A DNA stretch of 37,500 nt from Legionella yabuuchiae (GTDB lineage: Bacteria; Pseudomonadota; Gammaproteobacteria; Legionellales; Legionellaceae). Below are positions 22,498 to 30,963 of this stretch, piece by piece. The position numbers and the translations under genes were made by a program. The notes beneath the pieces are model-generated. The model had not been told where the DNA came from. It was given only the letters and a program-made list of their open reading frames with translations, and searched no databases. The stretch covers positions 1 to 37,500 of the forward strand of contig NZ_CAAAIW010000027.1 in assembly GCF_900640115.1 (NCBI RefSeq). The letters run 5' to 3'. Positions within the stretch are counted from its first letter, which is position 1. Each line of letters opens with the position of its first letter.

Positions 22498-23484
22498 ATG
22501 CGAGATACAAAAGCCAATTGGCAACAAATCCTAGCGCAGGGATTTTCCACCGCCCGCGAACTGCTCGAGTTTTTAGAGCTACCAGTGCACATGGCTAGCC
22601 AAGATGCGGAACAGCAATTTCAAACCAGAGTTCCACGTGGTTTTGCTAACTTGATGGAGTCAGGGAATCCGAACGATCCATTATTAAGACAGGTGCTGGC
22701 TATTGATGATGAAACACAAGCTGTAGAAGGGTATAGTCAGGATCCTTTACTTGAAAAATCATTCAATACCCAAGCGGGATTGATTCAAAAATATCATGGA
22801 CGAGTTCTGCTTACTTTGGTTGGGGCTTGCGCAATTAATTGCCGATATTGTTTTCGCCGCCACTTTCCTTACCAAGAAAATAATCCAGGGCGTGAAGGTT
22901 GGGAAGGTGTTTTTTCTTTCATTGCAGCAGATGAAACCATTCATGAAGTGATTTTAAGCGGCGGCGACCCATTATTAGCCAACGATAAATTGCTTTCTTT
23001 TCTCTTTGGCAAACTGCAGACGATTCGCCATGTGAGGACAGTTCGTATTCACACTCGGATACCAGTGGTTCTACCTGAACGCATTGATTCAAATTTAATC
23101 GCACTTCTTAATCGTTCCTCTTTCAAGAAAGTGATTGTCTTACATAGCAATCATGCCAATGAATTAGATGATCGTGTGGCTGAGGCCTGTCAAAAACTTC
23201 GCTCTGCATCCTGTCATTTATTGAATCAATCGGTGCTGTTAGCTGGGGTGAATGATGATGTGAATATACTGGCTGCACTAAGCCGACGCTTATTTGATTG
23301 TGGAGTGCTGCCGTACTATCTGCACCTATTAGATAAGGTCGAAGGTGCGGCTCATTTTGATGTTTCTCTCCCAAAAGCAACTGAGCTGTTTAAAGGCTTG
23401 CAAGCCATATTACCAGGGTATCTTGTGCCCCGCTTAGCGTGCGAATTACCGGCGGAAAAACATAAAACCTTATTGGGACTTTAA
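22498..23484 (+). CDS. epmB: EF-P beta-lysylation protein EpmB (lysine 2,3-aminomutase)
   Basis: 328 residues. The radical-SAM cluster motif CxxxCxxC is CAINCRYCFRRHFPY (C111, C115, C118). ILSGGDPLLANDKLLSFL is the SAM-binding GGDP segment, and the C-terminal part (LLDKVEGAAHFDV) is the PLP-aminomutase ending; the shorter length compared with KamA (about 415) matches EpmB. It converts alpha-lysine to (R)-beta-lysine, which EpmA attaches to EF-P Lys34. The PLP-binding lysine is not pinpointed here. It diverges from efp across about 70 bp. No ribosome-binding site is obvious before the ATG at 22498. Confidence 0.95.
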   Translation: MRDTKANWQQILAQGFSTARELLEFLELPVHMASQDAEQQFQTRVPRGFANLMESGNPNDPLLRQVLAIDDETQAVEGYSQDPLLEKSFNTQAGLIQKYHGRVLLTLVGACAINCRYCFRRHFPYQENNPGREGWEGVFSFIAADETIHEVILSGGDPLLANDKLLSFLFGKLQTIRHVRTVRIHTRIPVVLPERIDSNLIALLNRSSFKKVIVLHSNHANELDDRVAEACQKLRSASCHLLNQSVLLAGVNDDVNILAALSRRLFDCGVLPYYLHLLDKVEGAAHFDVSLPKATELFKGLQAILPGYLVPRLACELPAEKHKTLLGL

Positions 23485-23527
23485 AACGTCATACGCCTGC
23501 CGCCATAATTATCCAAAAAAACAATCT

Positions 23528-25588
23528 CTAGCCCTCGCTGTACAACGCTAACAGTGTCTCTTGGGCGCTATGGCCACCTCGACGTAGGGGCTTATAAGTG
23601 CCATCGGATTGCATTTCCCAAACATCGCGATTGTCTTTCAAATAGTTCTTAAAGATTTCTTGTTTAATGCGTTGTTGACACTCGTTATCCAAAATGGGAA
23701 ACATCACTTCGATGCGATAATAGAGATTTCGCTGCATCAAATCGGCGCTGGAACAAAAAAGACGTTCTTTTTCACCGGAACAAAAATAAAAAATACGATG
23801 ATGTTCTAAAAATCGCCCCACCACGGAAGTAACTCGAATATTCTCTGAGACACCCTTTATTCCAGGTTTTAAACAGCAAACACTGCGAACGATCAGATTG
23901 ATATGAACGCCCGCTTGTGATGCAGCATAAAGCGCTTGAATTATCGTTAAATCAGTTAAGCCATTTACTTTAATAATAATTTCAGAGTCTTTACCAGCAA
24001 GGGCTGCTTCCTCGCATTCTTTGATTAGGGCGAGAAGATTTTTTTGCAAGGTGAATGGAGCATGACATAATTCTTTGAGCTTAATTGTTCTGCCTAAGCC
24101 GGTTAGTTGCTGAAAAATGATTTGTGTATCACTGGTCATGGCAGGATTTGCAGTCAATAAACCAAAGTCGGTATATCGTTTCGCCGTTTCTTCATGATAA
24201 TTTCCGGTACCAAGATGCACATAGCGCTTTAATTTTCCACGTACTCGCCGTACCACTAAAGTCATTTTGGCATGGGTTTTATAACCTACGACACCATATA
24301 GCACTAATACGCCAGCTTCATGGAGTTGATTGGCTAGCTTTAAATTAGATTCTTCATCGAAGCGGGCACGAAGCTCGATAACCGCAGTCACTTCTTTGCC
24401 TGAACGAGCGGCTTCAACGAGGGCTTTGACCATGACCGAATCAAAACGGGTGCGATAAAGGGTTTGTTTGATAGCCAGCACGTTCGGATCAGCGGCCGCT
24501 TGTCTAACAAAGTCAATGACAACCTCAAAACTCTGATAAGGATGGTGTAATAAAATATCTTGTTCATCCAGAGCGTTAAATAAATCCCTGTCCGATTTGA
24601 GCACAGAAGGAAACTTAGGTGTAAACGGAGGGTAGTTTAGATCAGGACGAGGAATACTGTTAATAGTGCTCATATAGCGCTGGATATTTACCGGCCCATC
24701 ACAGTAATAAGTGTCCTCGTGGCGTAAATGGTATTTTTGCAGTAGAAAGTCAGTAATGGATTGTGGGCATTTTTTATCAATTTCTAAGCGTACGACATGG
24801 CCATAGTGGCGAGAGAAAAGCTCACGTTGCATTGCAGCAGCCAAGTCTTCCGCTTCTTCATCCTGTAAAGATATGTCACTATTACGCGTTAATCGAAACG
24901 CATAGCACCCACTGATTTCCATTCCAGGGAAAAAACCATGCACATGAGTTTCAATGATGGATGATAGGTAAACGAAATGGCTGCCTTCACCGCTCAACTC
25001 TGAAGGCAAATGAATGAGTCTTGGCAAAGACCGGGGGGCATGAATCACGGCGTATTTAATATTTCGATCAAACGCATCTTTTCCACTTAGCGCGACAATA
25101 AAATTTAGACTTTTATTGAATAAACGAGGAAATGGATGAGCCAGATCTAATGCAATAGGACTGACAATTGGCAGGACTTCATTTTTAAAATAATGTTTTG
25201 CCCAAAGATGGATGTCATCTGTCCAGTCTTCGGTTTTATAAAAATAAATATTCTCATGTTTTAAAGCTGGCAAGAGTTGTTTGTTAAAAATACTATATAA
25301 TTCTTCAATTAACGCGTGAGTTTTAATGCTTAATTGATTTAAGAGTTCATCAGCAGATAACCCGTCTATGCTAAGCTTCATTGAGGATACGGCAATTTTT
25401 TCTTTCAATCCTGCAACGCGAATTTCAAAAAACTCATCCAAGTTACCACTGCAGATACAAAGATAACGCATGCGCTCCAATAACGGCACACGTTCATCAG
25501 CCGCCAGCTGCAACACCCGCTCATTAAAGGCTAGTGCGGTTAATTCGCGGTTAATGTAGTACTCTGGATTATCCAGCGACTTAGTCAC
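23528..25588 (-). CDS. ppk1: Polyphosphate kinase 1
   Basis: 686 residues, the full PPK1 length. The N-terminus YINRELTALAFNERVLQLA is the family's opening (N-domain). YKTHAKMTLVVRR supplies the His that is autophosphorylated, followed by RYVHLGTGNYHEETAKRYTD, and HHRIFYFCSGEKE with CSSADLMQRNLYYRIEVMFP form the second PLD-like active-site module. It reversibly makes inorganic polyphosphate from ATP at the membrane. Nine bases separate its ATG from the stop of the chrA gene upstream, so chrA and ppk1 are in one operon, with the unknown gene at 26128-26754 first. Confidence 0.97.
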   Translation of the reverse strand: MTKSLDNPEYYINRELTALAFNERVLQLAADERVPLLERMRYLCICSGNLDEFFEIRVAGLKEKIAVSSMKLSIDGLSADELLNQLSIKTHALIEELYSIFNKQLLPALKHENIYFYKTEDWTDDIHLWAKHYFKNEVLPIVSPIALDLAHPFPRLFNKSLNFIVALSGKDAFDRNIKYAVIHAPRSLPRLIHLPSELSGEGSHFVYLSSIIETHVHGFFPGMEISGCYAFRLTRNSDISLQDEEAEDLAAAMQRELFSRHYGHVVRLEIDKKCPQSITDFLLQKYHLRHEDTYYCDGPVNIQRYMSTINSIPRPDLNYPPFTPKFPSVLKSDRDLFNALDEQDILLHHPYQSFEVVIDFVRQAAADPNVLAIKQTLYRTRFDSVMVKALVEAARSGKEVTAVIELRARFDEESNLKLANQLHEAGVLVLYGVVGYKTHAKMTLVVRRVRGKLKRYVHLGTGNYHEETAKRYTDFGLLTANPAMTSDTQIIFQQLTGLGRTIKLKELCHAPFTLQKNLLALIKECEEAALAGKDSEIIIKVNGLTDLTIIQALYAASQAGVHINLIVRSVCCLKPGIKGVSENIRVTSVVGRFLEHHRIFYFCSGEKERLFCSSADLMQRNLYYRIEVMFPILDNECQQRIKQEIFKNYLKDNRDVWEMQSDGTYKPLRRGGHSAQETLLALYSEG

Positions 25589-25597
25589 GGCTTCCTC

Positions 25598-26131
25598 CTA
25601 AGGGACAAGAAAGAAACAAATCCCAATAAATCCTATAAATCCCCAGAAAGGGGACAATTGCAAAAAAGCGAGCGCTAAGAAAAATAATATACAAGCAATA
25701 ACCATAGAATAGGAGAAATACATCTGAATTACACCTTGTGCAATCGAAAAAGAAGCCGCAGCTAATAAAGCTAACGCGCCATACTGTACGGCGATCATGA
25801 TTTTTCGAGTGATCGGGCCATTATGACTGGTTAACCAAGTATATCCGGCTAAGGCGAGCAACAAGCCCGGTAGATTTAGACAAGCAACAGCCACCACAAG
25901 TCCTGCCACACCTGCGGCTTTATAGCCGATAAGGGCTGAGAGTTTCACCGCGGTTAGCCCAGGAAATAAAAACGTACTGCCAACCATTTCAATGAATTCT
26001 TCTTGTCCAATCCATTGACGATATTCGACGGCCTCATATTCTAACAGCTTAAGCATGGAATTCCCTCCACCAAGGGAAATAAGGCCGATTTTTCCGAAAC
26101 TAACCAGTATGGCGACTAAGGTTTTGATCAT
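25598..26131 (-). CDS. chrA: Chromate transporter-family (ChrA), single-domain
   Basis: 177 residues from the ATG at 26131, which overlaps the upstream stop as ATGA, so translation is coupled. It is one CHR domain, with about five to six hydrophobic segments. Hallmarks: FGKIGLISLGGGNSMLKLLE (SxGGG motif), TFLFPGLTAVKLSALIGYKA, and AVACLNLPGLLLAL. Long ChrA proteins (about 390 residues) have two such domains; short ones usually come as adjacent pairs. No partner CHR gene is present here, so it would have to work as a homodimer, or it has another substrate. It is 9 bp upstream of ppk1 in the same run. Confidence 0.85.
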   Translation of the reverse strand: MIKTLVAILVSFGKIGLISLGGGNSMLKLLEYEAVEYRQWIGQEEFIEMVGSTFLFPGLTAVKLSALIGYKAAGVAGLVVAVACLNLPGLLLALAGYTWLTSHNGPITRKIMIAVQYGALALLAAASFSIAQGVIQMYFSYSMVIACILFFLALAFLQLSPFWGFIGFIGICFFLVP

Positions 26132-26754
26132 AATGAAGGTGACACATTGGCTGATTTTAAAAAAGTCACATAATCGCAGGCTGTTTTGTTGCCTAAAATA
26201 TGTTGGCTTAAATACTGCACCCACAATAAAATACGAGACTCAACACTGACACTAAAAAAAATCTGATTGTTAATCATGATCCTAGCGAACTCTAGAGTCA
26301 ACTTTGGTGAATCAGGAAATTTATAAATGACGGCTTCTTTCTCAAGGTGAATGGAATAGGCTTCACGGTTTATTTTGGTCAGTAAAGTTGTTAGGTCTAG
26401 CACTTCCTCTTCGGGTAATTCTACTAAGGTACTGCCGTCGAGCGTTATTTTTTTCCCGTAAGCCAAGGCGTGGGCGGTGCGTTCTAGGCAAGGTTTATAT
26501 AATAGAGCATCATTTCGGATTTTCACATTATAATCGCGGTCAGAAAGAATAAGATAGGTATCTGACCGATGCTTAAAACGATATCTGGATAGTTCTAAGA
26601 ACGAATCGTCTAAGCCATGTAATGAAATGGGTTTTTTGTCTGGCCAAAAAAAACGGGCTTCCCAGCGTTTATCTTCTAATCGTTCGGAGTTCTGTGGTAG
26701 CTGCAGCGGTGAGCTTAATTCAATTTCAAAGTTCCATATAAAGCGTGTGCTCAT
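26128..26754 (-). CDS. Unknown protein, possibly CYTH-like
   Basis: 208 residues from the ATG at 26754 (GGGAA upstream; a longer frame begins at 26766). The family is not recognised. An EARFFWPDKKPISLHGL strand, DTYLILSDRDYNVKIRNDAL with LLYKPCLERTAH, and YSIHLEKEAVIYKF with LTLEFARIMI recall the charged-strand pattern of CYTH/triphosphate-tunnel proteins (E-x-R/K strand, DTYL, V-K-I-R, L-x-Y-K). That would suit its position as first gene of a run containing ppk1, but it is a weak, by-eye match. No signal peptide or membrane segment, so it is cytosolic. Its stop overlaps the chrA start (ATGA). Confidence 0.55.
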   Translation of the reverse strand: MSTRFIWNFEIELSSPLQLPQNSERLEDKRWEARFFWPDKKPISLHGLDDSFLELSRYRFKHRSDTYLILSDRDYNVKIRNDALLYKPCLERTAHALAYGKKITLDGSTLVELPEEEVLDLTTLLTKINREAYSIHLEKEAVIYKFPDSPKLTLEFARIMINNQIFFSVSVESRILLWVQYLSQHILGNKTACDYVTFLKSANVSPSL

Positions 26755-26845
26755 AAACATTCCCATGATAAGCGCTTAAATTGAGACTAGGGGATTTTAA
26801 TAACCCTTGCAAGAGGGTCATCATCCGGCAAGCCAGGGTTGCTCA

Positions 26846-26889
26846 CTTCATACGGAACGAAAAATACTAATTTTTCGTTCCGTATGAAG
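26846..26889. repeat. 20-bp perfect inverted repeat
   Basis: CTTCATACGGAACGAAAAAT and its exact complement ATTTTTCGTTCCGTATGAAG are separated by a 4-nt loop (ACTA), between two divergent transcripts. It is followed by ATTTTGGGTATATA, which resembles the end of the palindromic repeat family. It could be a regulator site or a mobile-element remnant rather than a terminator. Confidence 0.85.
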
Positions 26890-26991
26890 ATTTTGGGTAT
26901 ATACGAGAGGTTGATCTTGAATTAAGATGTAATCTATCTTTTTAGGGGGTCAGCAGACCCTTGCTCCACTTAAGCACAAATAAGGATTGTT

Positions 26992-29433
26992 ATGTTTGCC
27001 TTGATTTTGTTTATTGTCTATTTGGCGTTTTCGCTGTTTGTTTTAAGCAAGTCCTTTAAACCCATCGCATGGGAAGTTGGCAGTGTGATTTATTTGATTG
27101 TCGCGACATTCGTGGTGGGATTGCCATGGTTCATTGCTCTGCTATTGTGGGTATTGATTATCGCAATTGATCTAATCATCCGAGTCGAAGCGATTCGGGA
27201 CACGATTAGTGATTATCTATATCATAAAGTTGGCAATACGCTCCCCAAATTGTCTAAAACTGAAGAAGAAGCTCTGAGCGCTGGTGACACGTGGATTGAA
27301 GAAGATGTATTTCGAGGTGAGCCCGATTGGGAAAAGCTCGAACAAGTTAAGACTGAACTTACTCAAGAAGAACAAGCCTTTCTAGACAATGAAACCCAAA
27401 CCCTTTGCGATATGCTCAATGAGTGGGAGATCTCACAACATAATGATTTACCAGAAAAAGCCTGGAAATTTATTAAAGACAAAGGATTTTTAGGGTTAGT
27501 CATTGCAAAGGAATATGGGGGAAAGGGGTTTTCAGCTCGAGCCCATTCGGATGTGGTGATGAAAATTGCCAGCCACTCTGGTGTGGGGGCAGTTACCGTT
27601 ATGGTCCCCAATTCTCTCGGGCCTGGCGAACTGTTGCAATTGTATGGGACTGAGAAACAAAAGTCGCATTACTTACCAAGGCTTGCCAAAGGAGAAGATA
27701 TCCCTTGTTTTGCTTTAACGGAGCCAGGGGCTGGCAGTGATGCCACCGCGATCAAATCCGAAGCCTTAGTGGTAAAAAAGAACGTCGAAGGTAAAACAGT
27801 GCTTGGGCTAAATATTACCTTAAACAAACGTTGGATCACGTTAGCCCCTGTGGCCACGTTAATCGGATTGGCCGTAAATTTAAAAGATCCAGATGGATTA
27901 TTGAAAGGAGTGGGTAAAGAAGGCATCACTTGTCTCCTCATCGCACGGGATACAGAAAACCTAGAAATTGGCAATCGCCATCTTCCTGCCGATCAACCCT
28001 TTATGAATGGCACCATTCGAGGTGAGAATATTTTTGTTTCAATTGACAGCATCATTGGCGGTCAAAGTCAGGCGGGACAGGGCTGGCGTATGTTAGTGGA
28101 GTGCTTGTCCATTGGTCGCTCAATCTCATTACCCGCACTCGCTGCCGCTTCATCTTCTATTTCTTATTTGACAACTGGCGCGTTTTCTCGGATACGCCGG
28201 CAATTTAATGTTGAAATTGCCCAATTTGAAGGGATTGAAGAAAAACTGGCTGAAATCGCAGGATTAAATTATTTAGTTAATGCAACTAGGCTCTTAACGG
28301 TTGGGGCTGTACAAGAGCATAAAAAACCCTCAGTGGCATCAGCCATTACTAAATATTTCAACACCGAGTTGGCGAGGGTGGTTATTAACGATGCGATTGA
28401 TGTTCATGCAGGCCGTGCAGTGGTTGTGGGACCCAGAAATTATATGACGTCTTTCTACCAAGGGATTCCCATCTCTGTTACGGTTGAAGGGGCAAATATT
28501 ATGTCGCGTAACTTATTAATCTTTGGTCAAGGATCAATGGCATGCCACCCTTATATACGAGATGAGTTTTATGCGTTATCTGCCAAGGATAAATCAAAAT
28601 TCAATGAAGTCATTTGGAAACATATTCATTATTTCTTTCGCAATATGGCCAAAGCCATGTGTTCAGGCTGGACAGGGGGGCTGTTTATTTCTACTCCTGA
28701 AAATCCACTCAGTCGGCAGTATCAAAAACTTGCTCGCTTAAGCCACGCCTTCGCTTGGCTAGCTGATCTGTCTTTAATTATTTTAGGCGGTAGCTTAAAA
28801 CGTCGCGAACGTTTATCGGCTCGTCTTGCAGATGGGATGTCTTATTTATACATGGCTATGGCGGCTTTGCGTTTTTACCAAGAGCATGATGAAGATGATG
28901 ATCAAAAACTGCATGCAAAATGGGCAACGACGTATTGTTTTTATCAGGCTCAAAAATCATTAATCGGCTTTTGTCATAATTTCCCGGTGCGTACAATTGG
29001 TATTTTAGCTCGGCTTCTCGTTTTTCCTTTTGGTCAAACCATGCGCTATCCTAGTGATAAGTTGGACCATCAGTTAGCTAAGTTAATGACCGGCAATAAT
29101 CACTATCGAGATGTATTAACTAAATACGTTTATTTAAGTGGTGACGCCTCAAAGCCCGTGGATCGCATGGAAATTGCATTGCAAGGGATATTAAGCCATC
29201 AAGATTTATATAAGAAGGTTCATGATTTACGCGGATTTAAATTTGGCCATCTGAAAGAAAAACTAGCGGAAAAAGTCAAAGCAGGAGAGTTAACACAAGA
29301 AGAGATGGATCAGTTGGTTCATGTTGAAAAATTACGCTGGGACGCAATTCAAGTGGATGAATTTACTTTTGACTCTATGAAAAACAAGACCTTTTCTTCT
29401 GTTATTGATCAATATCAATCTCCCTTAGATTAA
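26992..29433 (+). CDS. fadE: Acyl-CoA dehydrogenase FadE
   Basis: 813 residues, matching E. coli FadE (814). The N-terminus has two hydrophobic segments (FALILFIVYLAFSLFVLS, GSVIYLIVATFVVGLPWFIA), so the protein is membrane-anchored, as FadE is. The acyl-CoA dehydrogenase core is clear: DKGFLGLVIAKEYGGKG, VPNSLGPGELLQLYGT, FALTEPGAGSDATAIKS (FAD-binding), GWRMLVECLSIGRSISLPAL, and DAIDVHAGRAVVVGPRN. It catalyses the first step of fatty-acid beta-oxidation. AAGGATTGTT precedes the ATG. Monocistronic by position; the 140 bp after it hold no terminator hairpin that I can see. Confidence 0.97.
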   Translation: MFALILFIVYLAFSLFVLSKSFKPIAWEVGSVIYLIVATFVVGLPWFIALLLWVLIIAIDLIIRVEAIRDTISDYLYHKVGNTLPKLSKTEEEALSAGDTWIEEDVFRGEPDWEKLEQVKTELTQEEQAFLDNETQTLCDMLNEWEISQHNDLPEKAWKFIKDKGFLGLVIAKEYGGKGFSARAHSDVVMKIASHSGVGAVTVMVPNSLGPGELLQLYGTEKQKSHYLPRLAKGEDIPCFALTEPGAGSDATAIKSEALVVKKNVEGKTVLGLNITLNKRWITLAPVATLIGLAVNLKDPDGLLKGVGKEGITCLLIARDTENLEIGNRHLPADQPFMNGTIRGENIFVSIDSIIGGQSQAGQGWRMLVECLSIGRSISLPALAAASSSISYLTTGAFSRIRRQFNVEIAQFEGIEEKLAEIAGLNYLVNATRLLTVGAVQEHKKPSVASAITKYFNTELARVVINDAIDVHAGRAVVVGPRNYMTSFYQGIPISVTVEGANIMSRNLLIFGQGSMACHPYIRDEFYALSAKDKSKFNEVIWKHIHYFFRNMAKAMCSGWTGGLFISTPENPLSRQYQKLARLSHAFAWLADLSLIILGGSLKRRERLSARLADGMSYLYMAMAALRFYQEHDEDDDQKLHAKWATTYCFYQAQKSLIGFCHNFPVRTIGILARLLVFPFGQTMRYPSDKLDHQLAKLMTGNNHYRDVLTKYVYLSGDASKPVDRMEIALQGILSHQDLYKKVHDLRGFKFGHLKEKLAEKVKAGELTQEEMDQLVHVEKLRWDAIQVDEFTFDSMKNKTFSSVIDQYQSPLD

Positions 29434-29519
29434 AGGAAAATTCTCCTCGCATGACAACGAGTTTGGACCATGTCACAGAGACCATCTACTCAAATTCGTT
29501 CCATTGCAGCTTAGGACTT

Positions 29520-29528
29520 TGCTATAAT
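29520..29528 (+). promoter_or_regulatory. Extended -10 promoter candidate
   Basis: TGCTATAAT (TGn plus perfect TATAAT) lies 46 bp upstream of the ATG at 29574. No good -35 is present. Confidence 0.55.
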
Positions 29529-29573
29529 TGAAACACAGATGAAACTTAACGAAATTTTTACCAGGAATAACCT

Positions 29574-30230
29574 ATGCCTGTACCCTCTTCAGATTCTGTA
29601 CGAAAATGCGTAGAGATTATCACTAATGCCGATGCCGCCGAAGAACTTGTAACTACCCTAAAGCAGCAGTTAGAAAAGGCAAAACTTACTTCAAAATTTA
29701 GTGACCTAATCGAGCATGCCCAACAATTTGCCGAGTACGTACGTCTTAAATCAACCCAAGGCGATCCCTGGTCAGGCACTTTAGCTGATTTTACTGGCTT
29801 TCAACAGTATCAAACTGCATTAGCAGAAATATCCGCTAAACAATTAAGTCATGAAAAGATAACCTTTGATGTTGCGATCAGCAATGATGCGGAAATTTTG
29901 CGTGGTTACAGCAGTGAGGGGCAACCAGTTGGTGATGAAGAAAGCGAAGAGTTAGATAGACTCTATAATGGTTGGTTAGCAGAGAAGGGCATGCTCACAA
30001 GAAATGGAATTATCTATGAAGCGACTAATGATGGAAGAATTAAGGCGGATACTTCCGGTCGAGAGAAGAGGGCCGATGCTGAAAAAATACGTCGGCTCAT
30101 AACCGACCCGAAGGAAGGGTTTAGCGTTTATGTCCAAGAAAAAAATAAAGCCATCCAAATTACAACGATTCCTAGAAATTATAATGAAGTAATAGAGACC
30201 ATTTCTCCGGAAGAGCAAGGTCCAACTTAA
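29574..30230 (+). CDS. Unknown soluble protein
   Basis: 218 residues without signal peptide or membrane helices, highly charged and helix-rich. The N-terminal half has a helical stretch (AAEELVTTLKQQLEKAKLTS, DLIEHAQQFAEYVRLKS). Residues about 110-190 are Glu/Asp/Lys-rich (DEESEELDRLYNGWLAEKGM; REKRADAEKIRRLITDPKEG), ending in YNEVIETISPEEQGPT. No family recognised. In Legionella, such stand-alone, soluble, helix-rich proteins with a Glu-rich C-terminus are candidates for Dot/Icm effectors, but that is only an inference from form. An extended -10 sits upstream. ACCAGGAATAACC may be its ribosome-binding site. Confidence 0.7.
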   Translation: MPVPSSDSVRKCVEIITNADAAEELVTTLKQQLEKAKLTSKFSDLIEHAQQFAEYVRLKSTQGDPWSGTLADFTGFQQYQTALAEISAKQLSHEKITFDVAISNDAEILRGYSSEGQPVGDEESEELDRLYNGWLAEKGMLTRNGIIYEATNDGRIKADTSGREKRADAEKIRRLITDPKEGFSVYVQEKNKAIQITTIPRNYNEVIETISPEEQGPT

Positions 30231-30303
30231 GCCCCCTGCCGTTTAAATGAGGCTGGAAAAATTCAGCGGCCGGAATCAACAAGTCACGGGTATAAACAGC
30301 GAT

Positions 30304-30963
30304 TCACCAAGTTTTATTAGCCAACTCCAGTCGACCTGGAGTTCCAATATCCATCCACCTGCCTTTGTAGAACTCACCACTCACTTTTTTGGCCTGGGTA
30401 AGTTGGCGTAAAATTGGCGTTAAAGAATATCGACCAACACTAAGCGTTCTAAAGACTTCTGGATGATAACAGGCAATCCCAGTAAAGGTATACGTTGGAT
30501 TTTCATTGTTCACTAAGGGAGGCGCAGACAGTCCAAAATCACCATTTGTTTTATATTCCGGCTTATTAACAAGAACTAAATGAGCGAGATAAGATTTTGT
30601 CATGATGAGATCTTCAAAGTTGTAATCGGTTAATATATCGCCGTTAACCACTAAAAAAGGATCAGAACCAAGTAAAGGAAGCGCATTAACCACCCCTCCT
30701 CCAGTCTCAAGCCCACCAGGAGGCTCGGGTGAGTAGACAATATTAATCCCCCACCGACTTCCATTTCCTAGATGCTGTCGAATCATACCTCCTAGATGAG
30801 CGTGATTGATAACAATGTTTTCATAACCAGCATTGGCTATATTTCTAACATGATATTCAATCAAAGGAGTGCCCTGAATTAAAGACAGCGCTTTAGGTTG
30901 GCTAAGAGTGAACGGTTTTAAACGCTCGCCACGACCGGCGGCTAAAATCATTGCTGTTTTCAT
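30304..30963 (-). CDS. murU: N-acetylmuramate-1-phosphate uridylyltransferase MurU
   Basis: 219 residues. MKTAMILAAGRGERLKPFTL is the nucleotidyltransferase signature (G-x-G-x-R-x-x-P), QPKALSLIQGTPLIEYHVRN continues the NTP-binding fold, PPGGLETGGGVVNALPLLG binds the uridine/sugar, and FLVVNGDILTDYNF has the metal-binding Asp. This is the short MurU type, lacking the left-handed helix of GlmU. It converts MurNAc-1-phosphate plus UTP to UDP-MurNAc, the anabolic recycling pathway that bypasses fosfomycin-sensitive MurA. Its ATG overlaps the amgK stop by 4 nt (ATGA), so translation is coupled and the two steps are in one operon. Confidence 0.93.
   Translation of the reverse strand: MKTAMILAAGRGERLKPFTLSQPKALSLIQGTPLIEYHVRNIANAGYENIVINHAHLGGMIRQHLGNGSRWGINIVYSPEPPGGLETGGGVVNALPLLGSDPFLVVNGDILTDYNFEDLIMTKSYLAHLVLVNKPEYKTNGDFGLSAPPLVNNENPTYTFTGIACYHPEVFRTLSVGRYSLTPILRQLTQAKKVSGEFYKGRWMDIGTPGRLELANKTW

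Noticed and set aside
26846-26889. Intrinsic terminator
   Set aside because: Both neighbouring genes diverge from this region, so neither transcript ends here.
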